30,778 nt of DNA from SW-6-46-9 sp964452185 (GTDB lineage Bacteria > Patescibacteriota > Minisyncoccia > Phycocordibacterales > SW-6-46-9). The number at the start of each line of letters is the position of its first letter. The first letter of the stretch is position 1. The translations under genes and the position numbers were made by a program. The notes under the pieces are model-generated. The model was given only the letters and a program-made list of their open reading frames with translations. It searched no databases and had not been told where the DNA came from. The stretch spans positions 1-30,778 of the forward strand of contig CAYVKO010000008.1 in assembly GCA_964452185.1 (NCBI GenBank), written 5' to 3'. Below, piece after piece: positions 1-8,544 of the stretch.

Positions 1-3000
1 CGAGTTCGCTCCCGTGGAGACGGCTCACCGTCAGTTGGTCAGCCGGACGAGGATAGTGACGGCGGTGACGGCAGAGGGATCGGTAGATTCCTTCCATCCG
101 GCGGCGGTTCATCGTCAGGTGATGACGACGTCTCCGACCGCCACAACATGACCCCGGACGTTGCCGTTACCGCACCAGATACTAGTCTTGATGTTCCAGC
201 CGGAGACAGTGTGCAGGTAAGTGCGGAGGCTTCCGACAGTGACGGAGAGGTGGCCACTGTTAAGTTCTTTGCCGGCCAAACACAGATTGGCGCCGACAGT
301 GAACCACCCTACACCGCCAGCTTTGCACCGTCTGCTGGCACTCACAACGTAACGGTCAGAGCATTTGATGATGAGGGGGCGGTAACTATTTCCGATGCTG
401 TACAGGTCACTGGTGCTCAGCCGGAAAATGTCGGGCCGTCGGTCTCACTTACCAGTCCGACAAGCAATGACTCATTTAATACACAGGAGACGGTCACACT
501 AGAGGCGACCGCACAAGACAGCGACGGTGTGATCTCAGAAGTTGAGTTCTTTGTTGGTGACGTGAGTGTTGGTACTGATGACAGCACACCGTACACCACC
601 AATTTCACACCAGAAAGCGACGGATCGAAACAGATTACAGCTAAAGCCGTAGACAATGACGGCGCCGAAAACACTACAGCGCCAACGACGGTAGCTGTTC
701 AGACACCAACCCAGCCACCGTCCGTGAATCTTTCCAATCCGTCTGACGGTGCATCCTTTACCACCAACGATACCGTCACGCTGCAGGCGACCGCCAGCGA
801 CACTGACGGGAGTGTTAACCAAGTTGAGTTTTTTGTTGACGGAGTCAATGTCGGTGCAGCTCAATCCGCTCCGTATTCTATTTCTTATACACCAACTACA
901 AGCGGCAGCAAACAGCTAACCGCTGAGGCAACAGACGATGACGGTCAGACCAGTGCCACTGACCCGATAACCATAACCGCCCAATCTCCAAACCAAGCTC
1001 CGTCAGTCACACTCTCCAGTCCATCTGACGGTGCGTCCTTTACTACAGATGAGACAGTCACTATTGAGGCAACCGCTGACGATTCCGACGGCAGCATCGA
1101 GCAGGTAGAGTTCTTTGTTGATGGATCAAATGTTGGTACTGCTCAAAGTGCTCCGTACTCGATTACGTACACGCCGTCCGCTTCAGATACCGGCGCCAAG
1201 CAGATAACTGCCAAGGCTACCGATGACAACAACGCTTCAACCGAGACGGACGCTACCCAGGTGACCTTTGCATCTACCCAGACACCAAGCGCTGACTTTA
1301 GCGTTTCCACTAACTTCCTGGAGGCATCCTTCCTTGATCAGTCCAGTGATGCCGACGGGACGATCGTAAGTCGAAGTTGGGACTTTGGTGACGGTAACTC
1401 TGCGACAGCGCAGAATCCAACACACTCATACTCATCTGACGGTACGTACACAGTAGAGCTTACAGTTACCGACAACGACGGCATTACAGATACTCATATA
1501 CAAGAGATAACTGTTGGTTCAGCTCAACCGCCAACAGCCGACGTAAGTGCCAGTCCGCAGTCCGGTACTGCTCCGTTGTCTGTCTCCTTTGATGCAACCG
1601 GTTCATCCGATCCAGATCAGGACATAGCGTCTTACAGCTGGAACTTTGATGCTGGTAACGGCTCGGCCAGCGGACAGACTGCCAGCCACACGTACCAAGC
1701 GGCCGGTACCTACAATCCAACGCTGACAGTCACAGACGCACAAGGCAACACAGATACCGAGTCAGTTACCATCACTGTTGAGGCTCCGAATCAGTCACCT
1801 ACCGTAAGTCTTTCCAGTCCGTCCGAGGGCGATACATTTACTACTGATGACACTATTACGCTTGAGGCAACTGCTGACGATTCCGACGGCAGCGTTGACC
1901 AAGTCGAGTTCTTTGTTGACGGTACCAGTGTTGGTACTGATGATAGCGCTTCCTACTCAACCACCTACACACCATCCAGCGATGGCTCCAAAAAGCTAAC
2001 CGCCGAAGTTACAGACAATGACGGTGCTTCCAACACTACCGGAGAAGTTACCATCACCGTTGATCAGCCAAACCAGGCTCCGTCGGTTAGCATCTCTAAC
2101 CCGTCAGGAGGCGATACCTTCACGACCGAAGACACGGTTACAGTTGAAGCAACTGCCAGTGATGCTGACGGCAGCGTTGACCAAGTCGAATTCTTTGTTG
2201 ATGGATCAAGTGTTGGTACTGCTCAAAGCGGTAGTCCATTCTCAACTTCCTTTGATCCGCAGTCGACCGGATCGAAAGAACTGACAGCCGAAGCAACAGA
2301 CAATGATGGTGCTACAAACACGACAGACGTTACCTCCATTACCGTCGAATCTCCAAACCAGTCACCTACGGTGAGTCTTTCCAATCCGTCCGAGGGCGAC
2401 ACCTTTACAACCGAAGACACCGTCACACTCGAGGCTTCCGCTAACGATTCTGACGGAAATGTTGATCAGGTAGAGTTTCTTATTGACGGGTCAAGTGTTG
2501 GTACTGACAGTAGCTCGCCGTACTCTACTGATTACGATCCGCAGATAACCGGCACCAAAGAGCTAACAGCCAAGGCGACAGATGATGACGCCGCATCAAG
2601 TATGTCCGATAGTTTATCCTTCTCGGTGGAGCAAGCGTCTTCTCCGGATGATTCGGATCCGAACCTGGACATCCAGAACGCCTGGAGTGATCCAAGCACA
2701 TGGAGTGACGGACAGGTACCACAAGAAGGTGATCTCGTTACCATTTCTTCTGGTCAGGACGTAACTTTGGATGTCTCACCGCCACAACTTGAAGGTATTA
2801 AGATAGAAGGAAGTCTGAAGTTTGCCCGCACGGATCTGGAGCTGACTGCTGACTACATCATTGCCAAAGACGGCGGAGAATTCCGCATCGGTACCGCTGA
2901 TAATCCATTCGAACAGGAAGCCACCATCACACTTACTGACCAGTATGGTGGGGAAAGTTCGGACATAGAGAACTGCGGATACAAAGTATTGTGCTCGAAA

Positions 3001-5358
3001 GGTGGATCTCTAGAACTGCACGGTACCGCTGAACGTAACGACTGGACGCAGCTTGCCGACGGTAATACAGCACAGCCGGGCGATACCTCCATCCAGGTTG
3101 ATAACGCCAGCGGCTGGCAGGAAGGTGACGAGATTGTGGTTGTTTCCTCCAGTTTCAACCCGGGACTGGCTGAACGCCGCACGGTTACTGACGTGTCCGG
3201 CAACACCGTTTCATTCTCTGACTCGCTTGACCACCGGCACCATGGCGATATTTACAACAATTCCGGCTACTCCATCGATGAACGCGCTGAGGTCATGAAC
3301 CTGACCCGCAACATCCTCATCCGAGGCACCGAGTCGTCGGACACATCCAACTTCGGCGGTCACGTGATGGTGATGAACGAGCATATGTCCGAACAGTTCT
3401 CCCGGTGGGATGGTGGCAACGGCGAAGACTTCATCGACATTTTTGATGACTACACAAACGATCCTGAGTACATGCCGCAGGTTACCGGCGTTGAGTTCGA
3501 CAACATGGGACAGACCGGCCATCTTGCTCGCTATCCGTTCCACTGGCACGTGTACGGTGATGCCGGCGAGTCTACCTTCGCATCCAACTCCATCCATGAC
3601 TCCAAACAGCGGTGTGTGACCATCCACAACACCAACAACGTCACCGTCGAGGACAACGTCGCCTTCGACGTTATTGGCCACTGCTACTTCCTGGAGGATG
3701 GGTTGGAGTTCGATAACACGCTAACCGGAAACATCGGAGCGGTTGTACGCAACTTCCCGGATCCAGATCAGCGACTTGAGAGGCACGATCGAACTCCTTC
3801 GGTTTACTGGTGGAGCAATCCACAAAATAACTTTACCGGCAACGTTGCTGCCGGAGCATACGGTTTCGGCTTCTGGCTTGACCCGCAAGAGCATCCGAAA
3901 CGTATCGGGGCGACCGAGCAAATAAGACTCAACACTGTTCGTGACTCAAATCAAGGCCCTGCCGATGTAGACTTCGGGACTTACAAAGACAACGTAGTGC
4001 ACAGTACAGTGCAAAGCGTGCAGGAAAATGCAAATCCGGGCAACTATGACCGAAATACTAAGCCGGGCAACATGCCTTTTTCCGGAATCGGATTCATGGT
4101 GTTTGATAACGAGCGAAATCTGCCGGACGGACAAACCAGAGATATTCAGTGCGCAAGAGATACAAACCCAAATGGAACACGCTGTGACTTTGAGGGCATT
4201 ACCGCTTACTACAACAAGATGGGATTTGCAGCAATGAGAAGCGGGTGGTCACGCCCTCTTGATGGTGTATTTGCCAACAATCAATTCGGTGTCTTCACAG
4301 CAGACTTTAATCACGAAGAAAATAACATCTTTGCTATTACCGACAACATCGGTAACCCAGGTACCTGGGGAGACGGATTTGTGGATATGTGGGCACATAG
4401 TGGCGTGAACCAGCAAGAGCAAGATGCTGGCCGATCAATGCCGCCGTCGCATGATGGTGACGGACGGCTGCACCAGTACGGCGTAAGCTGGAAGTATGAC
4501 GGAGGTCAAGCTAAAGGAAATGTCTTTATCAATTACGAGAACACTGAGAATTTCCATCGAGGAGCGCAAGAGACTGTCGGTAACTCTCATGCAGTTTATA
4601 TGATCGATGACACCATGATAAATTCCAGGCCACATCGTGAAGCGGGTGGAACAGTATCGAAAGGTATCGTAATTTCTGACCCGGACGGCACACTTACCGG
4701 CACTGGTGTGTATACCGAGATACGTCAAGGTGGTTATCCACCACAACACGGTGATAGTTGTGTTTCTGCTCCGGACAGCAATGACTACAGTTTGTGCAGC
4801 GGTCACACCGGCTTCCTGCACGCTCGTTACTGGAGTGATTCGGCAGACGGTAAGCTGGAGTATAGAAATGTGGAGACAGGAGAGAGTTTGTACGGCGGCT
4901 TGGTCTTTATTCCGACACAAAAGACATACGACATCCCGAATCATCCATCAGGCAACTACATTCCGCTCCAGCCGTGGCAGTGGGACAAAAATGAATGGGT
5001 TGTCTTGACATTTGAAGGTCAAGAGTATGGAGATGTTTCAGAGCCGGGTGTACATAATGCTAAAGAACATACCTCTAAAGTGACAACGGTAGATGAGTTC
5101 TGTTCGTCAGATTCACAGATTACCTTGTTCCACTCTGATGGCAGGCAGTACATCAAGATCTACGGTACGTCAGCTCGAAAGAACCCGAACTTCTATCCAA
5201 CAAATAAAGAGGAAAGTGCAATGAGTAAATACGAGGTAGGGCTTTCGCCGGGTGATCTCCCGGACGGAGAGAGCACTAACGGTATCGTCCAGTGTCCGTC
5301 AGATTCTAGACCAGACTTGAATGTACCAAACTACCCATTTACTTCTGATAATCTCTAA
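1..5358 (+). CDS. Giant secreted/surface protein with Ig-like and PKD repeats, G8 domain and CEMIP/TMEM2-like beta-helix (5'-partial)
   Basis: The frame is open from base 1, so the start and any signal peptide lie upstream; an ATG at 148 is only an internal Met, and 1785 residues are visible. A Gly/Ser/Asp-rich linker (1-150) leads into four Ig-like repeats (about 154-1275; VEFFVDG and TAxATDxDG motifs), two PKD domains (1282-1515 with WDFGDG at 1378; 1528-1782) and three more Ig-like repeats (1795-2630). A G8 domain follows (about 2665-2940, starting WSDPSTWSDGQVP), then a beta-helix region (about 3290-4600). That region carries PFHWHVYGD at 3535, RCVTIHNTNNVTVEDNV and GHCYFLEDG, the signature block of animal CEMIP and TMEM2, which act in hyaluronan breakdown. 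By inference it binds or cleaves an extracellular polysaccharide. No LPXTG motif or C-terminal membrane segment is visible. It faces the MFS gene tail to tail. Confidence 0.85.
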   Translation, partial: RVRSRGDGSPSVGQPDEDSDGGDGRGIGRFLPSGGGSSSGDDDVSDRHNMTPDVAVTAPDTSLDVPAGDSVQVSAEASDSDGEVATVKFFAGQTQIGADSEPPYTASFAPSAGTHNVTVRAFDDEGAVTISDAVQVTGAQPENVGPSVSLTSPTSNDSFNTQETVTLEATAQDSDGVISEVEFFVGDVSVGTDDSTPYTTNFTPESDGSKQITAKAVDNDGAENTTAPTTVAVQTPTQPPSVNLSNPSDGASFTTNDTVTLQATASDTDGSVNQVEFFVDGVNVGAAQSAPYSISYTPTTSGSKQLTAEATDDDGQTSATDPITITAQSPNQAPSVTLSSPSDGASFTTDETVTIEATADDSDGSIEQVEFFVDGSNVGTAQSAPYSITYTPSASDTGAKQITAKATDDNNASTETDATQVTFASTQTPSADFSVSTNFLEASFLDQSSDADGTIVSRSWDFGDGNSATAQNPTHSYSSDGTYTVELTVTDNDGITDTHIQEITVGSAQPPTADVSASPQSGTAPLSVSFDATGSSDPDQDIASYSWNFDAGNGSASGQTASHTYQAAGTYNPTLTVTDAQGNTDTESVTITVEAPNQSPTVSLSSPSEGDTFTTDDTITLEATADDSDGSVDQVEFFVDGTSVGTDDSASYSTTYTPSSDGSKKLTAEVTDNDGASNTTGEVTITVDQPNQAPSVSISNPSGGDTFTTEDTVTVEATASDADGSVDQVEFFVDGSSVGTAQSGSPFSTSFDPQSTGSKELTAEATDNDGATNTTDVTSITVESPNQSPTVSLSNPSEGDTFTTEDTVTLEASANDSDGNVDQVEFLIDGSSVGTDSSSPYSTDYDPQITGTKELTAKATDDDAASSMSDSLSFSVEQASSPDDSDPNLDIQNAWSDPSTWSDGQVPQEGDLVTISSGQDVTLDVSPPQLEGIKIEGSLKFARTDLELTADYIIAKDGGEFRIGTADNPFEQEATITLTDQYGGESSDIENCGYKVLCSKGGSLELHGTAERNDWTQLADGNTAQPGDTSIQVDNASGWQEGDEIVVVSSSFNPGLAERRTVTDVSGNTVSFSDSLDHRHHGDIYNNSGYSIDERAEVMNLTRNILIRGTESSDTSNFGGHVMVMNEHMSEQFSRWDGGNGEDFIDIFDDYTNDPEYMPQVTGVEFDNMGQTGHLARYPFHWHVYGDAGESTFASNSIHDSKQRCVTIHNTNNVTVEDNVAFDVIGHCYFLEDGLEFDNTLTGNIGAVVRNFPDPDQRLERHDRTPSVYWWSNPQNNFTGNVAAGAYGFGFWLDPQEHPKRIGATEQIRLNTVRDSNQGPADVDFGTYKDNVVHSTVQSVQENANPGNYDRNTKPGNMPFSGIGFMVFDNERNLPDGQTRDIQCARDTNPNGTRCDFEGITAYYNKMGFAAMRSGWSRPLDGVFANNQFGVFTADFNHEENNIFAITDNIGNPGTWGDGFVDMWAHSGVNQQEQDAGRSMPPSHDGDGRLHQYGVSWKYDGGQAKGNVFINYENTENFHRGAQETVGNSHAVYMIDDTMINSRPHREAGGTVSKGIVISDPDGTLTGTGVYTEIRQGGYPPQHGDSCVSAPDSNDYSLCSGHTGFLHARYWSDSADGKLEYRNVETGESLYGGLVFIPTQKTYDIPNHPSGNYIPLQPWQWDKNEWVVLTFEGQEYGDVSEPGVHNAKEHTSKVTTVDEFCSSDSQITLFHSDGRQYIKIYGTSARKNPNFYPTNKEESAMSKYEVGLSPGDLPDGESTNGIVQCPSDSRPDLNVPNYPFTSDNL
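154..2630 (+). repeat. Tandem Ig-like/PKD domain-encoding repeats
   Basis: Seven Ig-like units of about 85-95 codons, interrupted by two PKD units after the fourth. The DNA itself is repetitive: bases 1111-1148 and 2191-2228 differ at one of 38 positions, and the stretch around 1897-1950 is close to both. Such similarity invites unequal recombination and assembly collapse, so the true copy number could differ. Confidence 0.85.
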
Positions 5359-5408
5359 AGAGTAAAGTTTAGTGCTTGGGGTTTTAGTAAGAATTAGTGA
5401 AGGTCGCT

Positions 5409-6608
5409 TCATCTCGTATCAACTAGTGGTAGGGCTGTAAGAGAGCCGAGTGCGAGTACTCCGGCAATAGCAACAAATATATACTGAAATGGAATGAAGA
5501 AAAGGAAGGCTCCGGCCAAAAGCGGACCGATGATATAAGCGACCGGTTTGATCATTCTAAGGATAGATATGGTGCCAACGTTTCTTGCCTCAATTTGCTT
5601 AAAAAGATATGAGTTGCCCATAACGTCGATAGCTGTAGCACCCAGGCGTGTTCCAAACAGAAGACCGCCCCAAACGAGTACGCTTTGACTCTCAACGAAG
5701 GTGAGGGCTGCTGTAAATCCGGCGGCGACCAGAAAGCCAACAAATAACAGTTCTTTTTCTCCAAGGTAGTTATCAGCAATGTAGCCTAATGGTTCAGCAA
5801 AAAGGACGAATGGCAACAGCATTAATGACAAGATTATACCGATTGAATCAAAAGGTAGACCGACATATTGATGCAGATAGATCGGCGTATACACAACCAT
5901 CCAGGCGTAAAAAAGTTTCAATACAAAAATACTAGTAAGAACATATCGCACATTGATGTTTTGCCAGACATGCTTCAGGCTATTCCATGCAGTTGTGTAG
6001 TTGTATTCTGGGTCTGGAAAGTGTCGGAAGTGATTTATGAGCATGTATAGCACAGGAAGGCCAAAGACAGCAGAAAGTGCATACACTCTCCAGAAAATAT
6101 CGTCACCCAACACAAACCCGGCAAGGAGTGGTGCTAACACGAAAGCGATATGACTTACCATCAAGTAGGCACCTCGAGTAGCTCCGGTGGTAGCATCGTC
6201 CGAATAGTGCTCTAAAAATACGTCAAAGTTAAACCGAATAACAGACGTAAGAACCCAATGGGTTAAAAAGGCTGCTAGTGTGGCCCAAAGCGGAATTGGC
6301 ATTGCTAAGAGTATAACGGCTATAATTTCAGCTATCACCAACCATAAGGTTACCTGATAGTCTCCCAACTGCATTAGCGATTTAGCAGCTGTTGTTATCG
6401 CTAGGATGGCTATGACAGCAGCGGCTGCGTATATAAGACTGGTAGTGTTTTCTGAAGTTAGCTCCGTGAGGAAGTTGGAGTTAATGAAAAGCGGTAGTAC
6501 GTAATGGAATGTAAAGAAGATGTACATAATGTACACCGCCATTAACTTCATTGCTTTTTTATTTTTCTTTCCCGCGAATGGTCCAAAGTCAAGCTGCATG
6601 TATCTCAT
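5409..6608 (-). CDS. Major facilitator superfamily (MFS) transporter
   Basis: Polytopic membrane protein of about 399 residues with roughly eleven to twelve hydrophobic segments, split by a polar central loop (HFRHFPDPEYNYTTAWNSLKHV) into two halves, as in MFS carriers. The second half has the loop GYIADNYLGEKELL, similar to the MFS motif between the second and third helices of each half. The substrate cannot be read from the sequence. The frame extends upstream to a TTG at 6674, but that part covers the RNase J terminator hairpin (6642-6669), so I prefer the ATG at 6608; 6599 and 6551 are further in-frame ATGs. The gene converges with the giant surface protein (50 bp apart) and lies downstream of RNase J on the same strand. 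The stop is TGA. Confidence 0.8.
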   Translation of the reverse strand: MRYMQLDFGPFAGKKNKKAMKLMAVYIMYIFFTFHYVLPLFINSNFLTELTSENTTSLIYAAAAVIAILAITTAAKSLMQLGDYQVTLWLVIAEIIAVILLAMPIPLWATLAAFLTHWVLTSVIRFNFDVFLEHYSDDATTGATRGAYLMVSHIAFVLAPLLAGFVLGDDIFWRVYALSAVFGLPVLYMLINHFRHFPDPEYNYTTAWNSLKHVWQNINVRYVLTSIFVLKLFYAWMVVYTPIYLHQYVGLPFDSIGIILSLMLLPFVLFAEPLGYIADNYLGEKELLFVGFLVAAGFTAALTFVESQSVLVWGGLLFGTRLGATAIDVMGNSYLFKQIEARNVGTISILRMIKPVAYIIGPLLAGAFLFFIPFQYIFVAIAGVLALGSLTALPLVDTR

Positions 6609-6641
6609 TCTAACAAAAATAATGAAAGTGTCGCCATAATA

Positions 6642-6669
6642 AAAAACCCGCCGGTTGGCAGGTTTTTTA
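6642..6669 (-). terminator. Rho-independent terminator of the RNase J gene
   Basis: Inverted repeat AAAAAACC-x-GCC / GGC-x-GGTTTTTT with a 4-base loop, starting about 20 bases past the RNase J stop. Read on the minus strand the hairpin ends in a six-T run. Confidence 0.85.
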
Positions 6670-6691
6670 ATCAACTTGATTTTAAGGAGGG

Positions 6692-8446
6692 TTACACTCC
6701 TAACACAACAGGAATAACAAGCGGTTCTTTTCCGGTGCGCTTCTTGAGGAATTTGCGAACTTTGTCAGTAAGCTTTGATTTTACGTAGTCGAAGTTTACT
6801 GATCGGCGACCTTCGGCAGCGTTGTTGACTACATTCTTCACTAAGTCGCGCGTGTCAGACAGAAGTCCTTTTGATTCACGCAGGTAGACAAATCCGCGGC
6901 TGATAAGATCAGGGGACTTACGAAGTTCTCCGTTCTTTGGGTTGATAGCTACAATGACTACAAAGATGCCTTCACTTTGCAAAATCTCACGGTCGCGAAT
7001 TACCACATCCTGCACATCTCCGATGTTAAGCCCGTCCACTGTTAGCGTTTCGCTCGCTGCTTTTACATCAAGTTCTGTAAAGGTTTCTCCTTCATCTTGA
7101 ATCTCTAGAATTGATCCATTCTCCGGTACGATAACGTGGTCTTCAGGCATACCAAGATCAAGGGCTAGATCCTTATGCAGTTCAAGCATGTATCGACTAC
7201 CGTGTTGCGGCATGAAGAACTTCGGTTGAATCTTTTCGTGTAGCCACTTAAGTTCACCGCGGTTACCGTGTCCTGAGCTGTGAACATGCAGATCAGTTGT
7301 TTTGTCAGTGATAATCTTTGCTCCGGATCGGGCAATATTGTCTTTCAGTGTTGCAACAGATTTTTCGTTACCAGGCACAACGGAAGAAGAGAACACTACT
7401 GTATCGTTCGGGGTGAGGGTAATGTGACGGTGGGTCTTCTTGGCCATACGATTAAGGGCTGCGTACTCTTCACCTTGTGATCCGGTAGCTAGAATAAGCA
7501 CCTGCTGAGGAGGAAGATCATTTGCTTCTTGGGCGTCGATAAAGGTTTCGTCAGGAGCTTCTATCAGTCCAGCTTTTCGAGAAAGGGCAACGTTTTTGCG
7601 CATAGATCGTCCTTCCAGCACAACCTTGCGACCGTCTTCAGATGCTATTTCGATAATTTTTGCAATTCGGTCGATCAACGAAGCGAAGGAGGCGATGATA
7701 AGCCGGCCGTGAGTTTTCTTGATGATTTTCTCAATATCTCTGTGAACTTTCCATTCAGGCACAGAAAAGCCTGGGTTTTCAATATTGGTGGAGTCTGTCA
7801 TCAAAAGAAGCGTTTCTTTCTGGCCAACTTCTTCGTAAACTTCTGTTTCCTCTTCGCTCACTTCTCCGTCGACATGGTCCAGCTCGAAGTCAGCTTGATT
7901 TATGATCTGACCGTACGGGGTGTCAATGATAACCCCCATTGAGTCAGGGATTGTGTGAGCCATCTCATAAAATCGTACCTGTGTATCGCCGAGCGTAACC
8001 GAGTCATCACCGTCGACAACCTTAATGTTGAGGTCGGGCTGATCAGGAAATTCCTCTTGACGCTCAAGAATCTTTGTTTTTGAGAATGGACGGCAGTAGA
8101 TTGGCGGATTACCAATACGTTCCATGATATAAGGAATACCACCGATATGATCGAGGTGGCCGTGAGTGATAACCACTCCACGAATTTTTTCTTTGCGCTC
8201 TTCAAGGTACCGAGTGTTAGGGAGAATGTAGTCGATACCCAAAAGATCTTCGCTCTCAAAACTGTATCCACAGTCTATGATGATGATATCGTTACCGTAT
8301 TCGACGAGTGCCATGTTACGACCCACACCCTCTACACCGGCCAAAGGAATTACTCGGATATCACCGTCTTTAAGATCAGGAATTGGTTTACCGTCTCGTT
8401 CAGACAATTCTCGCTGTTGTAGGTTTGTAGTTGTGTATTTACCCAT
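6692..8446 (-). CDS. rnj: Ribonuclease J
   Basis: A 584-residue metallo-beta-lactamase/beta-CASP nuclease, within the usual RNase J range of about 555-600 with a short N-terminal extension. The zinc-binding motif HGHLDH sits at residues 95-100, followed by IGGIPYI. The central part has LMTDSTNIENPGFSVPE and LATGSQGEEYAALNRMA, and the beta-CASP end has HSSGHGNRGELKWL and MPQHGSRYML, all typical of RNase J. The C-terminal domain ends near PLVIPVVLGV. In bacteria RNase J is a cytoplasmic 5'-to-3' exonuclease and endonuclease for mRNA decay and rRNA processing; CPR bacteria often carry it. The ATG at 8446 matches the family start. The gene is bracketed by terminators at 8478-8544 and 6642-6669, so it is probably its own transcription unit. 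Confidence 0.95.
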   Translation of the reverse strand: MGKYTTTNLQQRELSERDGKPIPDLKDGDIRVIPLAGVEGVGRNMALVEYGNDIIIIDCGYSFESEDLLGIDYILPNTRYLEERKEKIRGVVITHGHLDHIGGIPYIMERIGNPPIYCRPFSKTKILERQEEFPDQPDLNIKVVDGDDSVTLGDTQVRFYEMAHTIPDSMGVIIDTPYGQIINQADFELDHVDGEVSEEETEVYEEVGQKETLLLMTDSTNIENPGFSVPEWKVHRDIEKIIKKTHGRLIIASFASLIDRIAKIIEIASEDGRKVVLEGRSMRKNVALSRKAGLIEAPDETFIDAQEANDLPPQQVLILATGSQGEEYAALNRMAKKTHRHITLTPNDTVVFSSSVVPGNEKSVATLKDNIARSGAKIITDKTTDLHVHSSGHGNRGELKWLHEKIQPKFFMPQHGSRYMLELHKDLALDLGMPEDHVIVPENGSILEIQDEGETFTELDVKAASETLTVDGLNIGDVQDVVIRDREILQSEGIFVVIVAINPKNGELRKSPDLISRGFVYLRESKGLLSDTRDLVKNVVNNAAEGRRSVNFDYVKSKLTDKVRKFLKKRTGKEPLVIPVVLGV

Positions 8447-8477
8447 AGTGAATTTTTAGTTAGTAAATTTAACGAAT

Positions 8478-8544
8478 AAAAGTAAACGTCGCGGGATACA
8501 GATACAAACAATGTGTTTGCTCCCGTATCGGCGTGTTTACTTTT
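8478..8544 (-). terminator. Long imperfect hairpin terminator after the solute-binding protein gene
   Basis: The outer arms AAAAGTAAAC (8478-8487) and GTTTACTTTT (8535-8544) pair perfectly. Inside are weaker pairings (GATAC/GTATC and AAACA/TGTTT). On the minus strand the structure ends in a T-rich tail. It overlaps the stop codon of the upstream gene and separates it from RNase J. Confidence 0.6.

Noticed and set aside
1..2630. CRISPR array or non-coding tandem repeat
   Set aside because: The repeats are long, diverged and in frame, and encode Ig-like and PKD domains.
2853..3681. Long minus-strand frames opposite the G8/beta-helix region
   Set aside because: They are shadows of the plus-strand coding frame with no recognisable protein features.
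6609..6674. TTG start extending the MFS transporter
   Set aside because: The extension covers the RNase J terminator hairpin; ATG starts exist downstream.
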